In this document: in pieces, positions 1-8,645 of the stretch
How the letters are laid out: each line of letters begins with the position of its first letter
How positions within the stretch are numbered: position 1 is the first letter of the stretch
From: Polyangiaceae bacterium
GTDB taxonomy: Bacteria; Myxococcota_A; Polyangia; Polyangiales; Polyangiaceae
DNA length: 44,172 bases
Assembly: GCA_029266615.1 (NCBI GenBank)
Contig: JAQSWN010000028.1
Location: 1-44,172 of the forward strand
Reading direction: 5' to 3'
Translations under genes and position numbers: made by a program
Notes under the pieces: model-generated
Databases searched by the model: none
Seen by the model: only the letters and a program-made list of their open reading frames with translations
What the model was told of the DNA's origin: nothing

Positions 1-589
1 TCGCCGCGCACACGTCGACGATCTGGTCGCAATCCGACCCTGGCGAGTACGCAAAGCAGTTCGCGGCCGCGTCGAAGCAGTGCGATACGTTGGCGAGGCA
101 AGTCAACTCCGGGCTTCCTCCGGTGCCGGTGCCAGCGCTGCCGGCTTGGCTTGCGCCGCCTTCTCCCCCTACCGGACCAGTTCCGCCCGTGGCCGTGCCT
201 GCGTAGCCGCTCGTGGGCGTGCCTGCGTAGCCGCCCGTGGCCGTGCCTGCGTAGCCGCTCGTGGGCGTGCCTGCGTAGCCGCCCGTGGCCGTGCCTGCGT
301 AGCCGCCCGTGGCCGTGCCTGCGTAGCCGCCCGTGGCCGTGCCTCCTTCGGGCCACGCTCCGCCGACTTGCTCATCTCCGCCCCACGAGGACCCGCCCAC
401 GCCGCCCGTCGTAACACCGCCGCTTCCAGCCTTGCCCGGCGGTTCGCCCGTTTCCTCACCACCCGAGCCGGTGCCACCCACTCCCGCTTGCCCGGGCGGC
501 TCGCCACCCTCCCAACCGTCCCAAGGCTCCCCTGCCCCGCACGCCACGAGCGAAAGCGCGCTCGCCACCATCACCAGCTTCATCATCAT
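1..589 (-). CDS. Glycine-rich repeat lipoprotein, 3' end cut by window edge
   Basis: The minus-strand frame opens at a run of three ATG codons (581-589) preceded by GAGGTGA and stays open to the left edge, giving about 196 residues with no stop. It starts MMMKLVMVASALSLVACGAG, a lipoprotein signal with a lipobox ending in Cys17, so the protein should be lipidated and exported. Next comes a long Gly/Thr/Ala linker containing six full and one partial copy of an 8-residue repeat (TATGGYAG or TPTSGYAG). A cysteine-rich segment follows at the edge, with Cys residues spaced about 6-10 apart. No enzymatic domain is visible; the functional domain probably lies beyond the edge. The linker is the kind of Gly-rich stalk common in myxobacterial lipoproteins. 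Which of the three ATGs is used is unknown. Confidence 0.85.
   Translation of the reverse strand, partial: MMMKLVMVASALSLVACGAGEPWDGWEGGEPPGQAGVGGTGSGGEETGEPPGKAGSGGVTTGGVGGSSWGGDEQVGGAWPEGGTATGGYAGTATGGYAGTATGGYAGTPTSGYAGTATGGYAGTPTSGYAGTATGGTGPVGGEGGASQAGSAGTGTGGSPELTCLANVSHCFDAAANCFAYSPGSDCDQIVDVCAA
183..344 (-). repeat. 24-bp in-frame tandem repeat array
   Basis: Six complete 24-bp units (183-206, 207-230, 231-254, 255-278, 279-302, 303-326) plus an 18-bp partial unit (327-344). On the plus strand each unit ends in GTGCCTGCGTAG. Two versions differ at two positions (CCGCCCGTGGCC versus CCGCTCGTGGGC) in the order A-B-A-B-A-A-A. In the lipoprotein frame they encode TATGGYAG and TPTSGYAG. 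Near-identity at the DNA level suggests recent duplication by slippage or unequal recombination. Confidence 0.95.
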
Positions 590-671
590 TGCGTCACCTC
601 ATCCTTCCGCCCAACGAGGGCCCCGTGCTCGCCAAAGCGGCTCACGAGCTTCGTGCGACGACGCGACGCGG

Positions 672-714
672 AAGAAAAAGCGGCACCCCGGATACTCAGG
701 ATCTCCGGGGTGCC
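672..714 (-). terminator. Rho-independent terminator-like hairpin, minus strand
   Basis: A perfect 11-bp stem (682-692 with 704-714, GGCACCCCGGA/TCCGGGGTGCC) has an 11-nt loop. Read on the minus strand it is followed by GCTTTTTCTTCC, a good U-tract. It lies downstream of amt and upstream of the left-edge lipoprotein gene, so it could be a second terminator behind amt or an attenuator in the lipoprotein leader. Confidence 0.65.
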
Positions 715-863
715 CACCAGCTTGCTCTGCGACCCAAGATTCTACGCAGGGCGGAGTTGATGTCCTGGGACTCAACCACCGCTCACGTTTCGCCGCGCTT
801 TCCCTTTTCTTTCCGGGTGCGAGCGCCGCTGATGGTGCGAGTCAGTCTTTGCCCCAAACAACT

Positions 864-894
864 CGGGCCCCGTGTCAATGAGACACAGGGCCCG
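864..894 (-). terminator. Hairpin terminator just after amt
   Basis: Inverted repeat CGGGCCC-c-GTGTC / GACAC-a-GGGCCCG: 7 bp plus 5 bp with one mismatch and a 5-nt loop (877-881). It begins 32 nt beyond the amt stop codon. The minus-strand tail AGTTGTTTGGGG is only moderately U-rich, so termination here may be partial, with the stronger hairpin at 682-714 behind it. The rest of the 590-926 gap shows no gene. Confidence 0.6.
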
Positions 895-926
895 GAACCG
901 ACCTCCTGCTGGGAGCCAGAAGAGCG

Positions 927-2309
927 TTACTCAGCGGGCGCCGGAGACGGCTCGTCGCTGAGCGGCGGCGTGGGCGGCAACGAAGGGCTTGCCCCATGAC
1001 CGACGGTGGAGAGGAAGTCGTAGGCGTGCATGGCGTGCTCGCCCGAGTCCAACCCTTCAATCTCTTCGTCGGCGCTCACGCGAAGGCCCATGACCGCCTT
1101 GACGCCGAAGAACAGCGCCGCCGAAGCGACGACGGAGAAGCCCGCGTAAGCGGCGACGCCCATCAACTGCGTACCGAGGGTGTGCGCCGGGTTCGTAGAG
1201 AAGAGACCGACGGCGACGGTGCCCCACATACCGCAGACGAGATGCACCGATACGGCACCGACCGGGTCGTCCACCTTGATCTTGTCCATCAGCACCACCG
1301 AGCCGACGACGAGGCCGCCGGCGACCGCGCCGATGGCGATCGAGGAGAGCGGCGACACGACGTCCGCCCCCGCCGTTACGCCTACCAAGCCGGCGAGGAT
1401 GCCGTTGAGCATCATCGACAGGTCCGGCTTCCGCGAGATGAAGGAGTAGGCAACGAGCGCGCTCATGCCACCCGCGGCGGCGGCCATGCACGTCGTCACG
1501 AGGACGATGCTGGTGAGGGCCGGATCCGCCGACAGCACGGAGCCGCCGTTGAAGCCGAACCACCCGAGCCACAGCAAGAACACGCCAATGACCGCCATCG
1601 GCATGCTGCTGCCGGGCATCGGGTTCACGCGGCCGTCCTTGCCGTATTTGCCGAGGCGCGGGCCGAGGATGATGGCGCCGACGAGCGCGCCCCAGCCGCC
1701 CACGGAGTGAACGAGGGTGGAGCCGGCGAAGTCGTAAAAGCCGGCCGTCTGCAGCCAACCGCCGCCCCACTTCCACGAACCAGCGATGGGGTAGACGAAG
1801 GCGACGAAGAGCGTCGCAAACAGCAAGAAGCTCCACACCTTGATGCGCTCGGCCACCGCGCCTGAAATGATGGTCGCGCAGGTGGCGGCGAACATGCCTT
1901 GGAACAAGAAGTCCGTCCAATACGTGTAGCCGTGGGTCGCCGCGTACTCCGCGGTCATGCCGTTCTCGGGCGGGGTGAGACCGAAGCCGGCGAAGCCAAG
2001 GTAACCGTTGAACGTGCCCGGATACATCAGGCCGAAACCGACGACGAAGTACGTGAGCAGACCGATCAGCGGGATGGCCGTGTTCTTGAATAGAATGTTG
2101 ACGGTATTCTTGCTCCGCGACATGCCGGATTCCACCGCCGCGAAGCCGAGGTGCATGATGAACACCAAGCCGGTGCAAACCATCATCCAAACGTTGTTGG
2201 CCGCGAACTCCCCGGGCGTGATTTTGGGTGCGTCTTCTGCCAGCGCCAACGCCGGGGTCAATGCCCACACCATGGCCAAGGCCAATCCTGTGACGTGTTT
2301 TCTGCTCAT
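927..2309 (-). CDS. amt: Ammonium transporter (Amt/MEP family)
   Basis: A 460-residue protein with a cleavable signal (about residues 1-24, ending ALA) and about 11 membrane segments. It is the trimeric inner-membrane channel that conducts ammonium or ammonia. The twin pore histidines are visible: His201 in STLVHSVGG and His356 in VSVHLVCGMWG. The conserved Amt C-terminal signature follows the last helix (GLRVSADEEIEGLDSGEH, about 409-425), and then an unusual 30-residue Pro/Ala/Ser-rich tail. The start has a strong ribosome-binding site (CCAGGAGAATACTG before ATG). No glnK/PII gene is adjacent. With the nitrite reductase cluster 13 kb away it points to active inorganic nitrogen assimilation. 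Function is confident; specificity for ammonium is by family. Confidence 0.95.
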   Translation of the reverse strand: MSRKHVTGLALAMVWALTPALALAEDAPKITPGEFAANNVWMMVCTGLVFIMHLGFAAVESGMSRSKNTVNILFKNTAIPLIGLLTYFVVGFGLMYPGTFNGYLGFAGFGLTPPENGMTAEYAATHGYTYWTDFLFQGMFAATCATIISGAVAERIKVWSFLLFATLFVAFVYPIAGSWKWGGGWLQTAGFYDFAGSTLVHSVGGWGALVGAIILGPRLGKYGKDGRVNPMPGSSMPMAVIGVFLLWLGWFGFNGGSVLSADPALTSIVLVTTCMAAAAGGMSALVAYSFISRKPDLSMMLNGILAGLVGVTAGADVVSPLSSIAIGAVAGGLVVGSVVLMDKIKVDDPVGAVSVHLVCGMWGTVAVGLFSTNPAHTLGTQLMGVAAYAGFSVVASAALFFGVKAVMGLRVSADEEIEGLDSGEHAMHAYDFLSTVGHGASPSLPPTPPLSDEPSPAPAE

Positions 2310-2443
2310 CAGTATTCTCCTGGTGGCGTAGCCGGCGTCGTGCCGACACCTCCTCTACGAGCCCTAGCTAGGTCGCTCGATCGGAGTGTCGCGTTCGTTT
2401 CGCGCTCACGACACCGCCGTTGCGCGGTTCGAAAACCCGTCCG

Positions 2444-3754
2444 TCAGCGATGGTGCTCGAGCCACCAAAGCCCGACTGTCGTGAGCAGGTGCGCGGGGAG
2501 CATGATCGCCACCGCGAACGCCGCGTAGCGCAAAAAGCTCGGCATTTTCACGCCCGCGCGCTCCGCGATGGCCTTCACCATGAGGTTAGGGCCGTTTCCG
2601 ATATAGGTCGTGGCCCCCATGACGACCGACCCAACGCTGATGGCCGTGAGTCGAAAGGGGTCAACTCCGGCGACGGTCGGCAGCGCGCCCGGAGGGAGGC
2701 CACGGGCCAGTGCCGTGAACGCGGAGTAGGTGGGCGCGTTGTCGAGGACAGCGGAGAGCAGGCCTGCGCCCCAGAACATTTGCCAGGCCTGATTTACGGG
2801 AAGGCGGGGCGCCGCGGCCGACAAAGCTGCCTGCACCGGGCCCAAGCACAGAAAAATGCCAGCGAACACGAGCGCTACGTCCACGATGGGCGCATAGCTG
2901 AAGGCGTTTTTGCGGTGAACGTCGCGTGGAGTGGAAACTACCGACGCCGTCGCGATCGCGACCAGAGCCAGCTCACGGTACGGAGTGGGCAGCATCGACG
3001 CGGGTACGACCGCGAGTAGCAGCAGTACGTTGCGACGACCGATCATGGCCAGCGGCGAGCGCTCGAGCTCGTCCCGCTGAAGCGACGCTTGCGACTCGCG
3101 AGCAAACGCGCGCCGATCCACCCAGTAGAAGGTCAGGCCGACCGATGCCACATAGAGCAGCCACACCGGCAGCAGCTTCAGCGTCCAAAAGAATGGCACG
3201 CCCTCGATGTAGCCGACGAGCAGCGGCGGGTCGCCGAGCGGCGTCAGTAGGCCCCCGACGTTGGCGACCATCACGATGAAGAACGGCACCAGGTGAGCGG
3301 TGTGCGCGCGTTGTCGGTTCGTGCGCAGGAGCGGGCGAATGAGCAGCATGCTCGCCCCGGTCGTACCGATGACGCTGGCGAGCGTCGCGCCCAGCAGCAA
3401 AAACGCCAGGTTCACCTTAGGCGTCGCGACGAGGTCGCCCGATAGATGAATGCCGCCCGACGTCACGTAGAGCGCCGCGAGGGTCGTGATGAACGCGACG
3501 TACTCGTGCGCGGCCTCGAACACCTCGTGCCCGTGACCTGCGCGGAGGGAAAAGACGACCACCGGCGCGGCGCAAGCGAACGCCACCGCCGCTTGGAATG
3601 CCGGCTTTTCCCACCAATGCGGCAAGAGCAAGGGCAAGACCGCGATGGCCAAAACGAGGAGCGGGAAGGGAGCCAGCGTCCACGCGGGCCAGACAGACTG
3701 AAGAGGCAAGGCCTGCTCGCTACCAGCCCAGATGCTTCTCGAGCTGCTCCACAC
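2444..3754 (-). CDS. CitMHS/NhaD-like membrane transporter (probable Na+/H+ antiporter)
   Basis: A 436-residue polytopic membrane protein of the ion-transporter superfamily, probably the CitMHS_2-type group annotated as sodium:proton antiporters. Family-like segments are GTTGASMLLIRPLLRTN, NVGGLLTPLGDPPLLVGYIEG, a DNAPTYSAF motif and IGNGPNLMVKAIAE; the paired, inverted TPLGDP and GNGPN motifs are typical of the fold. The substrate cannot be read from sequence: Na+/H+ exchange or carboxylate uptake are both possible. The first usable start is a GTG at 3752-3754, preceded in frame by stop codons and with no clear ribosome-binding site, so the true start may be further in. It precedes amt on the same strand, 134 bp away. 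Confidence 0.8.
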   Translation of the reverse strand: MWSSSRSIWAGSEQALPLQSVWPAWTLAPFPLLVLAIAVLPLLLPHWWEKPAFQAAVAFACAAPVVVFSLRAGHGHEVFEAAHEYVAFITTLAALYVTSGGIHLSGDLVATPKVNLAFLLLGATLASVIGTTGASMLLIRPLLRTNRQRAHTAHLVPFFIVMVANVGGLLTPLGDPPLLVGYIEGVPFFWTLKLLPVWLLYVASVGLTFYWVDRRAFARESQASLQRDELERSPLAMIGRRNVLLLLAVVPASMLPTPYRELALVAIATASVVSTPRDVHRKNAFSYAPIVDVALVFAGIFLCLGPVQAALSAAAPRLPVNQAWQMFWGAGLLSAVLDNAPTYSAFTALARGLPPGALPTVAGVDPFRLTAISVGSVVMGATTYIGNGPNLMVKAIAERAGVKMPSFLRYAAFAVAIMLPAHLLTTVGLWWLEHHR

Positions 3755-3932
3755 GATATCCGTGCGGTTTCATCACTTGCGCCACTTTGGCACAAGCGGG
3801 CGCGTAGCGAGCTTCGAGCGATTGGGGCCGTTTCGGCGGGAATCCATGGTGAATCCCCGCGTAGCGCATCACTTATTTGGTCGACGGTGGCCCCCGCCCG
3901 CGCTTTCTTGTATCACGGGCGGAGGGCACAGC

Positions 3933-5417
3933 ATGCGCATTGGCAGGGTGGTGAAGCGACAGTGGCTAGGTCCAGTGGCCATCGCGGTCTTGGTTGCGAG
4001 CGCGTGCGGCGGCGGCAGCCGATCGTTCAAGGACGGTCCCTCGGCTGGGGCGAGCGACGCAGGGGGACAGGACGGAGCGTTCAGCGGAGCGCCGGGTGGA
4101 GTTGGAGCTGCCGCGGGCGACGACGGCGCGATAGCTCCGGGAGAGGGAGGGGCTGGCGTCGGTGGCTCGGTTGGCGGCGAGTGTGAGCCGGGGGCGACGC
4201 GAGCATGCTACGACGGCAGCGCCACGACGCGAGACACCCCGCCTTGCAAAGGCGGCACGTCAATCTGCGACGAGGGTGGCACCTGGGGCGCGTGTGACGG
4301 CCAAGTGTTGCCGGTAACGGAGCTTTGCGAGGACGGAGTCGATAACGACTGTAATGGCGAAGTCGACGACGTTTACGACATCGACTTCGACGGGTGGACC
4401 GCGTGTGAGGGTGATTGCTGCGAGGTCGTGGGAGCGGGTTGCACCCTCCCCGCCTTGGTCAACCCCGGAGCGATTGACGTTCAGCGCTTCAGCCCAAGCG
4501 GCGCACCTACGTTCACCGACGACGATTGCAGCGGAACGGCAGGCGATTCGCGCGCTGCGTGCGACCAAGGCGTGCCGCTCGACGACCCTGCGACCGCGAG
4601 CGCGGCGGCGGCGGTGGACGTCTGTCGGAGCGTGACGCAAGATCCGCGTAGTTGGGGATTGAGGTCGGTTTCTTACACGACGGCGAACGGAAAACAGATC
4701 GTTGCCGGCAAGCAAGCGGGCATCGCGGCAGCCTTCGGGGCCCAAGTCATACCGCAACAAGGCCAGCGGATGCTGCTGCTGTCCTCGGGTCACGCGCGTC
4801 CTCCAGGTCACGCGGAGGCGTGCGGCTCCAACAGCTGCAAGACCGGCGGCACCAGCACCCCCCCCGTGAACTTTCCGCAGCAAGCGGATGGTTGCGCGCC
4901 CGTAAAGGCCATCTATGACAGCGTCGCGTTGGAGCTGAATCTCCGCGCGCCAAGCAACGCGACGGGCTATCGGTTCTCTTACCGCTACTGGTCGTTCGCG
5001 AAACCAGGCGAGTGCGACGCGTATAGCGACGAATTCGTCGTGATCGTGTCGCCAGTACCTCCCGGGTCCATGGACGGGAACATCGCGTTCGACGCATTGG
5101 GGACGCCGATCTCCGCGAAGTCTTCGTTGTTCGACATTTGCACGGGGTGCCCCATGGGCGCAGGGCCGCTCAAAGATACGGGGTTCGACACCTGGTCGAC
5201 CAGCGATTTCCCCGGCGGCGCCACCGGCTGGCTCAGCTCGACCGCCCCGGTGAAGCCCGGCGAAGAATTCACGCTGCGCTTCGCTATCTGGGACGGCGGA
5301 GACCAAGCCATGGATTCGTCCGTTTTAGTGGACAACTTCGAGTGGCTCACAGAGAGCGGCGTCGAGGTCGGCACGGAGCCGCTAGCTGCTGCCAAGTCCC
5401 AGTCGCTCCACCCATAG
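3933..5417 (+). CDS. Lipoprotein with MopE-type motif and choice-of-anchor-L-like domain
   Basis: The ATG at 3933 has GGAGGG 6-10 nt upstream, giving 494 residues. The signal ends in a lipobox (VLVASACGGG), so it is likely anchored to a membrane or the cell surface. A Gly/Ala/Asp-rich linker (about 25-85) is followed by a cysteine-rich segment (ECEPGATRACYDG...GACDGQ) and a MopE-type metal-binding motif (LCEDGVDNDCNGEVDD). The large C-terminal region resembles the myxobacterial choice-of-anchor L domain (LLLSSGHARPPG, GYRFSYRYWSFAKPGECDAY, GNIAFDALGTPIS, LVDNFEW). No catalytic role is evident; these are thought to be exported surface proteins. Its stop codon abuts the stop of the convergent hydrolase gene with no spacer. 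Confidence 0.8.
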   Translation: MRIGRVVKRQWLGPVAIAVLVASACGGGSRSFKDGPSAGASDAGGQDGAFSGAPGGVGAAAGDDGAIAPGEGGAGVGGSVGGECEPGATRACYDGSATTRDTPPCKGGTSICDEGGTWGACDGQVLPVTELCEDGVDNDCNGEVDDVYDIDFDGWTACEGDCCEVVGAGCTLPALVNPGAIDVQRFSPSGAPTFTDDDCSGTAGDSRAACDQGVPLDDPATASAAAAVDVCRSVTQDPRSWGLRSVSYTTANGKQIVAGKQAGIAAAFGAQVIPQQGQRMLLLSSGHARPPGHAEACGSNSCKTGGTSTPPVNFPQQADGCAPVKAIYDSVALELNLRAPSNATGYRFSYRYWSFAKPGECDAYSDEFVVIVSPVPPGSMDGNIAFDALGTPISAKSSLFDICTGCPMGAGPLKDTGFDTWSTSDFPGGATGWLSSTAPVKPGEEFTLRFAIWDGGDQAMDSSVLVDNFEWLTESGVEVGTEPLAAAKSQSLHP

Positions 5418-6200
5418 CTATGCCGGCTCGAAGCCGGACACGAAGCTGCGGATCGCCTGCGCGACGACCATAGGCTGGTCGATTTGCAGCCAGTGTCCGG
5501 CGCCGCCGACGATGCGGTGCGGGATGTCAGGGCGCAGCCGATGCAAGGCGTGCTCGGTGTCGTTCGGGGGGGTGACCAAGATCAGGGCGGAGCCGCTCCG
5601 AGCTTGGAGCGCGGGCTCCGGATCCCACGTCGCCAGCGCCTGGCCAATGCCGGCCCGCGCCTCCGCCGACACCGCCTCGCAGTCTGCGAGCACACGTGCG
5701 CGCGTCTCGGCTTTATCCCCAGCGATGCTGCGGTAGTAGTCCTGCTGCACCTGCAAGCTCTGCGGCCCCGCGAGGTCGCGCACGAAGCCGTCTCGCACCT
5801 TTGCGGGCAAGCCTCGCGGATCCGCGGGCGGATCCACGAGCAGCAGTCCCGCGACGCGGGACTGCGCTCGCGCCGCAAACTCCAGCGCCACGGCGCCGCC
5901 CCCACTGTGCGCAACCAGCACGCATCGCTCCCACCCCAGCGCGTCGAGCACGGCCGTCACGTCACCCGCGCGACCCGCGTAAGTGTAGTCACCGTCGCGT
6001 GCCGGCGCGCTCTCGCCGCTGCCGCGAAAGTCCAACGCCGCCGTGCGTCGCTCGGGCGCAAGCTCCGTCTGTACCTCCCGCCATTGGCCGGCGCGCCCCG
6101 AGTCCGCATGCAAAAAAAGGAGCGGCAACGCGTCGCCGTTTCCGGCCTCCGTTACCGCTAGCTCACCCTGCGGGCCTGCGACTTTGCGAAGCGACAGCAT
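5418..6200 (-). CDS. Alpha/beta hydrolase
   Basis: A 260-residue soluble hydrolase with the alpha/beta fold. The nucleophile elbow is VLVAHSGGG with Ser99, and the C-terminal catalytic His lies in GAGHWLQIDQP (about residue 236). The oxyanion region is LLFLHADSG (His31) and the RGSGES turn is at about 59-64. Length and layout fit esterase, lactonase or haloperoxidase-like members; the substrate is not predictable. There is no signal peptide, so it is probably cytoplasmic. It is a single gene, convergent with the lipoprotein to its left, with 420 bp separating it from htpG upstream. Confidence 0.85.
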   Translation of the reverse strand: MLSLRKVAGPQGELAVTEAGNGDALPLLFLHADSGRAGQWREVQTELAPERRTAALDFRGSGESAPARDGDYTYAGRAGDVTAVLDALGWERCVLVAHSGGGAVALEFAARAQSRVAGLLLVDPPADPRGLPAKVRDGFVRDLAGPQSLQVQQDYYRSIAGDKAETRARVLADCEAVSAEARAGIGQALATWDPEPALQARSGSALILVTPPNDTEHALHRLRPDIPHRIVGGAGHWLQIDQPMVVAQAIRSFVSGFEPA

Positions 6201-6566
6201 GCTTTTTCATGAGTCACCGCAACGGACCGTCAAGTTACACGGGAGCCACGCGCGCCTTGCGCAGACGTCGCGTTTCGTCACGCCTCCGCGAGATCCTGGG
6301 GCCAACATCGCGTCGGGCGACCTCAACCCAGCGGGACATTTTCACAGGGAGCTCAGGAGATCCGGAGGACTGCGAGACTGAGATTTTGGGGTTCGCGCTG
6401 ACGCCAGACTGCCGTTACCGCCCGTCACAGGGACCACGCCCCAACCCCATGCGCAGCGAACGACCCAAGACCCAAGCCGCTCACCGGCGCCCGAGCGGAG
6501 GGAACCGCGAGCGGGCAGCGTTCGTGCCGCCGAGCGACCAGGTTCGTTGGCCCCCGCTCCAAGATC
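6201..6566. other. Intergenic stretch without recognisable gene
   Basis: About 370 bp between the hydrolase start and the htpG terminator. Frames crossing it show no convincing codon pattern, start context or known motif. It would contain the hydrolase promoter. No tRNA-like or strong repeat structure was seen. Confidence 0.5.
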
Positions 6567-6597
6567 GAAAACGCCGCGCAGCTAGAGCCGCGCGGCG
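6567..6597 (-). terminator. Rho-independent terminator of htpG
   Basis: A perfect 8-bp GC stem (CGCCGCGC at 6572-6579 with GCGCGGCG at 6590-6597) has a 10-nt loop. On the minus strand it is followed by TTTTC. It begins 24 nt after the htpG stop codon. Confidence 0.75.
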
Positions 6598-6620
6598 CAT
6601 CGATTGGGGCGTACGCAGCC

Positions 6621-8495
6621 TCAGCTCGCGGCTTCTTTTTCGCTCGCAGAGGTGAACAGCTTCGTGAGTCGCTTCGCGAACGCGGCCGGATCTTCGATCG
6701 GGCTGCCCTCGGCGAGGAGCGCTTGGTCGTAGATCAGGTGCATCCACTCTTGCACGCGCTCGGAGCCGGGCGACGAGTCTTCCAGCTTTTGCAAGTTCTT
6801 GAGCAGCGGATGCTCCAAGTTCAGCTCCAGGATGCGCTGCGACTTGGGTAGGTCCCGGCCCTGAGCGCGGATGAGCCGCTCGATTTGCGGGGGCAAGCCG
6901 CCGTCCGGCACGATGAGGCACGCGGGCGAGTCCAGCAGGCGCGAGGACGCTTTCACGCTCGAGACTTGGTCCTTCAGCACGGTGCCGAAGCGATCCAAGA
7001 GCGCCGTTTGCTCTTTCGTCTGCTCCTCTTCCGGCTTCTTCTCCGCGTCACCTTCGAGCTTGAGGTCGGGCGACGCGACGGAGACGACCTTCTTGCCGCC
7101 GTACTCGGTGAGGCCGGAGACTGCGAACGGATCGACCGGATCCGTCATGAGCAGCACGTCGTAGCCCTTTTGACGAACCTTCTCCAAAAAGGGGCTCTGC
7201 GAGGCGATGGTTCTGGAGGGGGCCGTCACGTAGTAAATGGCTTGCTGATCGGCGGGGGCCGCTTCCAAGTACTGATCCAAGCTGACGAGCTTGCCCGTGG
7301 CCGCGCTCTCGTAGCGGAGCAGCTTGCTCAGCTTCTCGCCCGTCTCCGGATCGAAGTGGAGGCCTTCCTTCAGCACCGCCCCGAACAGGCCCCAGAACTT
7401 TTCGTATTCCTCCGGCTTGTCCTTGGCGAGGTCCGCGAGGGCGTCCAGAACCTGGTTTTGGACGGTCTTCTTGATGGTGCGCACGACCTTGGAGTCTTGC
7501 AGCAGCTCGCGCGAGACGTTGAGCGGCAGGTCCTCCGAGTCCACCACACCGCGCACGAAGCGCAGCCAGCGTGGGACGAGCTCCTCGCAGCTTTCCATGA
7601 CCATGACGCGGCGCACGTGCAGGCGCACGCCGTGCTTCGCGTCCGGCTCGAACAAGTCCGTTTGCGGGCGGCTCGGCACGTAGACCAAGCCGCTGAATTC
7701 CTGCGTACCTTCGATGCGAAAGTGGCGGTGCAGCAGGGCCGGCTGCCAGTCGTGGGTGAGGTGCTTGTAGAGCTCTTGGTACTGCTCCTCTGTCACCTCT
7801 TTGGGCGAGCGTTGCCAAAGCGCGGTGCCGCGGTTGATGGGCTCGAACTCGTCCTCTTTGCCCGTCTTCAACAGCTCGATGGGGTACGAGAGGTAGTCCG
7901 AGTAACGCTCCACCAGCTGGCGAAGGCGGTACGGATCCGCGTACTCCAACGACTCCTTCTTCAGGTGCAAGATGATGCTGGTGCCGACAGACTCGCGCTC
8001 CGCGTCGTCGATGCTGAAGCCGCCTTCGCCCGTTGACTCCCAGCGGTGGGCCTTGTCCGCCCCCGCGGCGCGGCTCACCACCTCCACGCGATCCGAGACC
8101 AGGAAGGCGCTGTAGAAGCCAACCCCGAATTGGCCGATGAGCTGAGGCAGCGCCTCCGCGCTTTGCCCTTCCAGCTTCTTCAAGAACTCACGCGAGCCGG
8201 ACCAGGCGATGGTGCCGAGGCTCTGCTTGAGCTCCTCGTCCGTCATTCCGATGCCGTTGTCCCAGAGCGTGAGGGTGCCCTGCTCCTTGTTCGGAACGAG
8301 GCGTACCTTCAGCGGCTCGTCTCCCGTCCACAGCTCTGGGCGCTGCAGCGCGGAGAAGCGGCGCTTGTCCAACGCGTCAGAAGCGTTGGACAACAGCTCG
8401 CGCAGGAAGATTTCCTGATTGCTGTAGAGCGAATGGATGACCAGGCGCAGGACCTGGCTGACCTCGGCTTGGAAAGAATGGTTCACGGCGCTCAT
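6621..8495 (-). CDS. htpG: Molecular chaperone HtpG (bacterial Hsp90)
   Basis: A 624-residue cytoplasmic ATP-dependent chaperone, full length for the family. The N-terminal GHKL ATPase shows LRELLSNASDALDK (catalytic Glu33, Mg-binding Asn37), DNGIGMT, the lid segment and GQFGVGFYSAFLV. The middle domain contains VLRVRRVMVMES-type features (read here as LHVRRVMVMESCEELVP) and DLPLNVSRELLQ, the conserved loop before the catalytic Arg region. The C-terminal dimerisation domain ends SASEKEAAS. The Hsp90 acts as a dimer on client proteins. A GAGGA Shine-Dalgarno lies about 10 nt before the ATG. A TTGACA-type promoter and a small inverted repeat lie upstream; no CIRCE element was seen. Confidence 0.97.
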   Translation of the reverse strand: MSAVNHSFQAEVSQVLRLVIHSLYSNQEIFLRELLSNASDALDKRRFSALQRPELWTGDEPLKVRLVPNKEQGTLTLWDNGIGMTDEELKQSLGTIAWSGSREFLKKLEGQSAEALPQLIGQFGVGFYSAFLVSDRVEVVSRAAGADKAHRWESTGEGGFSIDDAERESVGTSIILHLKKESLEYADPYRLRQLVERYSDYLSYPIELLKTGKEDEFEPINRGTALWQRSPKEVTEEQYQELYKHLTHDWQPALLHRHFRIEGTQEFSGLVYVPSRPQTDLFEPDAKHGVRLHVRRVMVMESCEELVPRWLRFVRGVVDSEDLPLNVSRELLQDSKVVRTIKKTVQNQVLDALADLAKDKPEEYEKFWGLFGAVLKEGLHFDPETGEKLSKLLRYESAATGKLVSLDQYLEAAPADQQAIYYVTAPSRTIASQSPFLEKVRQKGYDVLLMTDPVDPFAVSGLTEYGGKKVVSVASPDLKLEGDAEKKPEEEQTKEQTALLDRFGTVLKDQVSSVKASSRLLDSPACLIVPDGGLPPQIERLIRAQGRDLPKSQRILELNLEHPLLKNLQKLEDSSPGSERVQEWMHLIYDQALLAEGSPIEDPAAFAKRLTKLFTSASEKEAAS

Positions 8496-8514
8496 GGGGC
8501 GTAGTTCCTCGGGG

Positions 8515-8544
8515 CGTAGGTATACACGCCTACGAGACTGTCAA
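8515..8544 (-). promoter_or_regulatory. Candidate htpG promoter with overlapping inverted repeat
   Basis: On the minus strand TTGACA (8539-8544) is a consensus -35 box. A weak -10 follows, either TACCTA (8517-8522, 16-bp spacer) or TATACC (8519-8524, 14-bp spacer). An inverted repeat CGTAGG-N8-CCTACG (8515-8520 and 8529-8534) covers the -10 and spacer, placed like a repressor operator. GGGGCGTAG also occurs directly repeated at 8496-8504 and 8511-8519. No sigma-32 -10 box (CCCCAT type) is correctly spaced. Confidence 0.4.
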
Positions 8545-8645
8545 GGGCCTCAGAAAAATTGGCGCTGGCGTAGGGGACCTTGGCCACGCGGCGTCGGTCG
8601 CTGTGAAACGGGCTGCAAACCCCCCCGCCATTCAAAGAAAGCACC

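Noticed and set aside
183..344. CRISPR array
   Set aside because: Units are contiguous 24-bp tandem repeats without spacers and encode an in-frame peptide repeat.
996..1865. Long plus-strand open frame opposite amt
   Set aside because: Arg/His/Ala-rich shadow of the amt coding frame; no family motif and amt is unmistakable on the other strand.
2330..2345. Sigma-54-like promoter (GGCACG-N4-CGGC) before amt
   Set aside because: Spacing of GG and GC fits, but the -12 box is poor and transcription would start inside the ribosome-binding site; likely chance in GC-rich DNA.
2420..2445. GGTTCGAAAACCC segment as a tRNA T-arm
   Set aside because: No acceptor stem, anticodon arm or D-arm can be formed around it.
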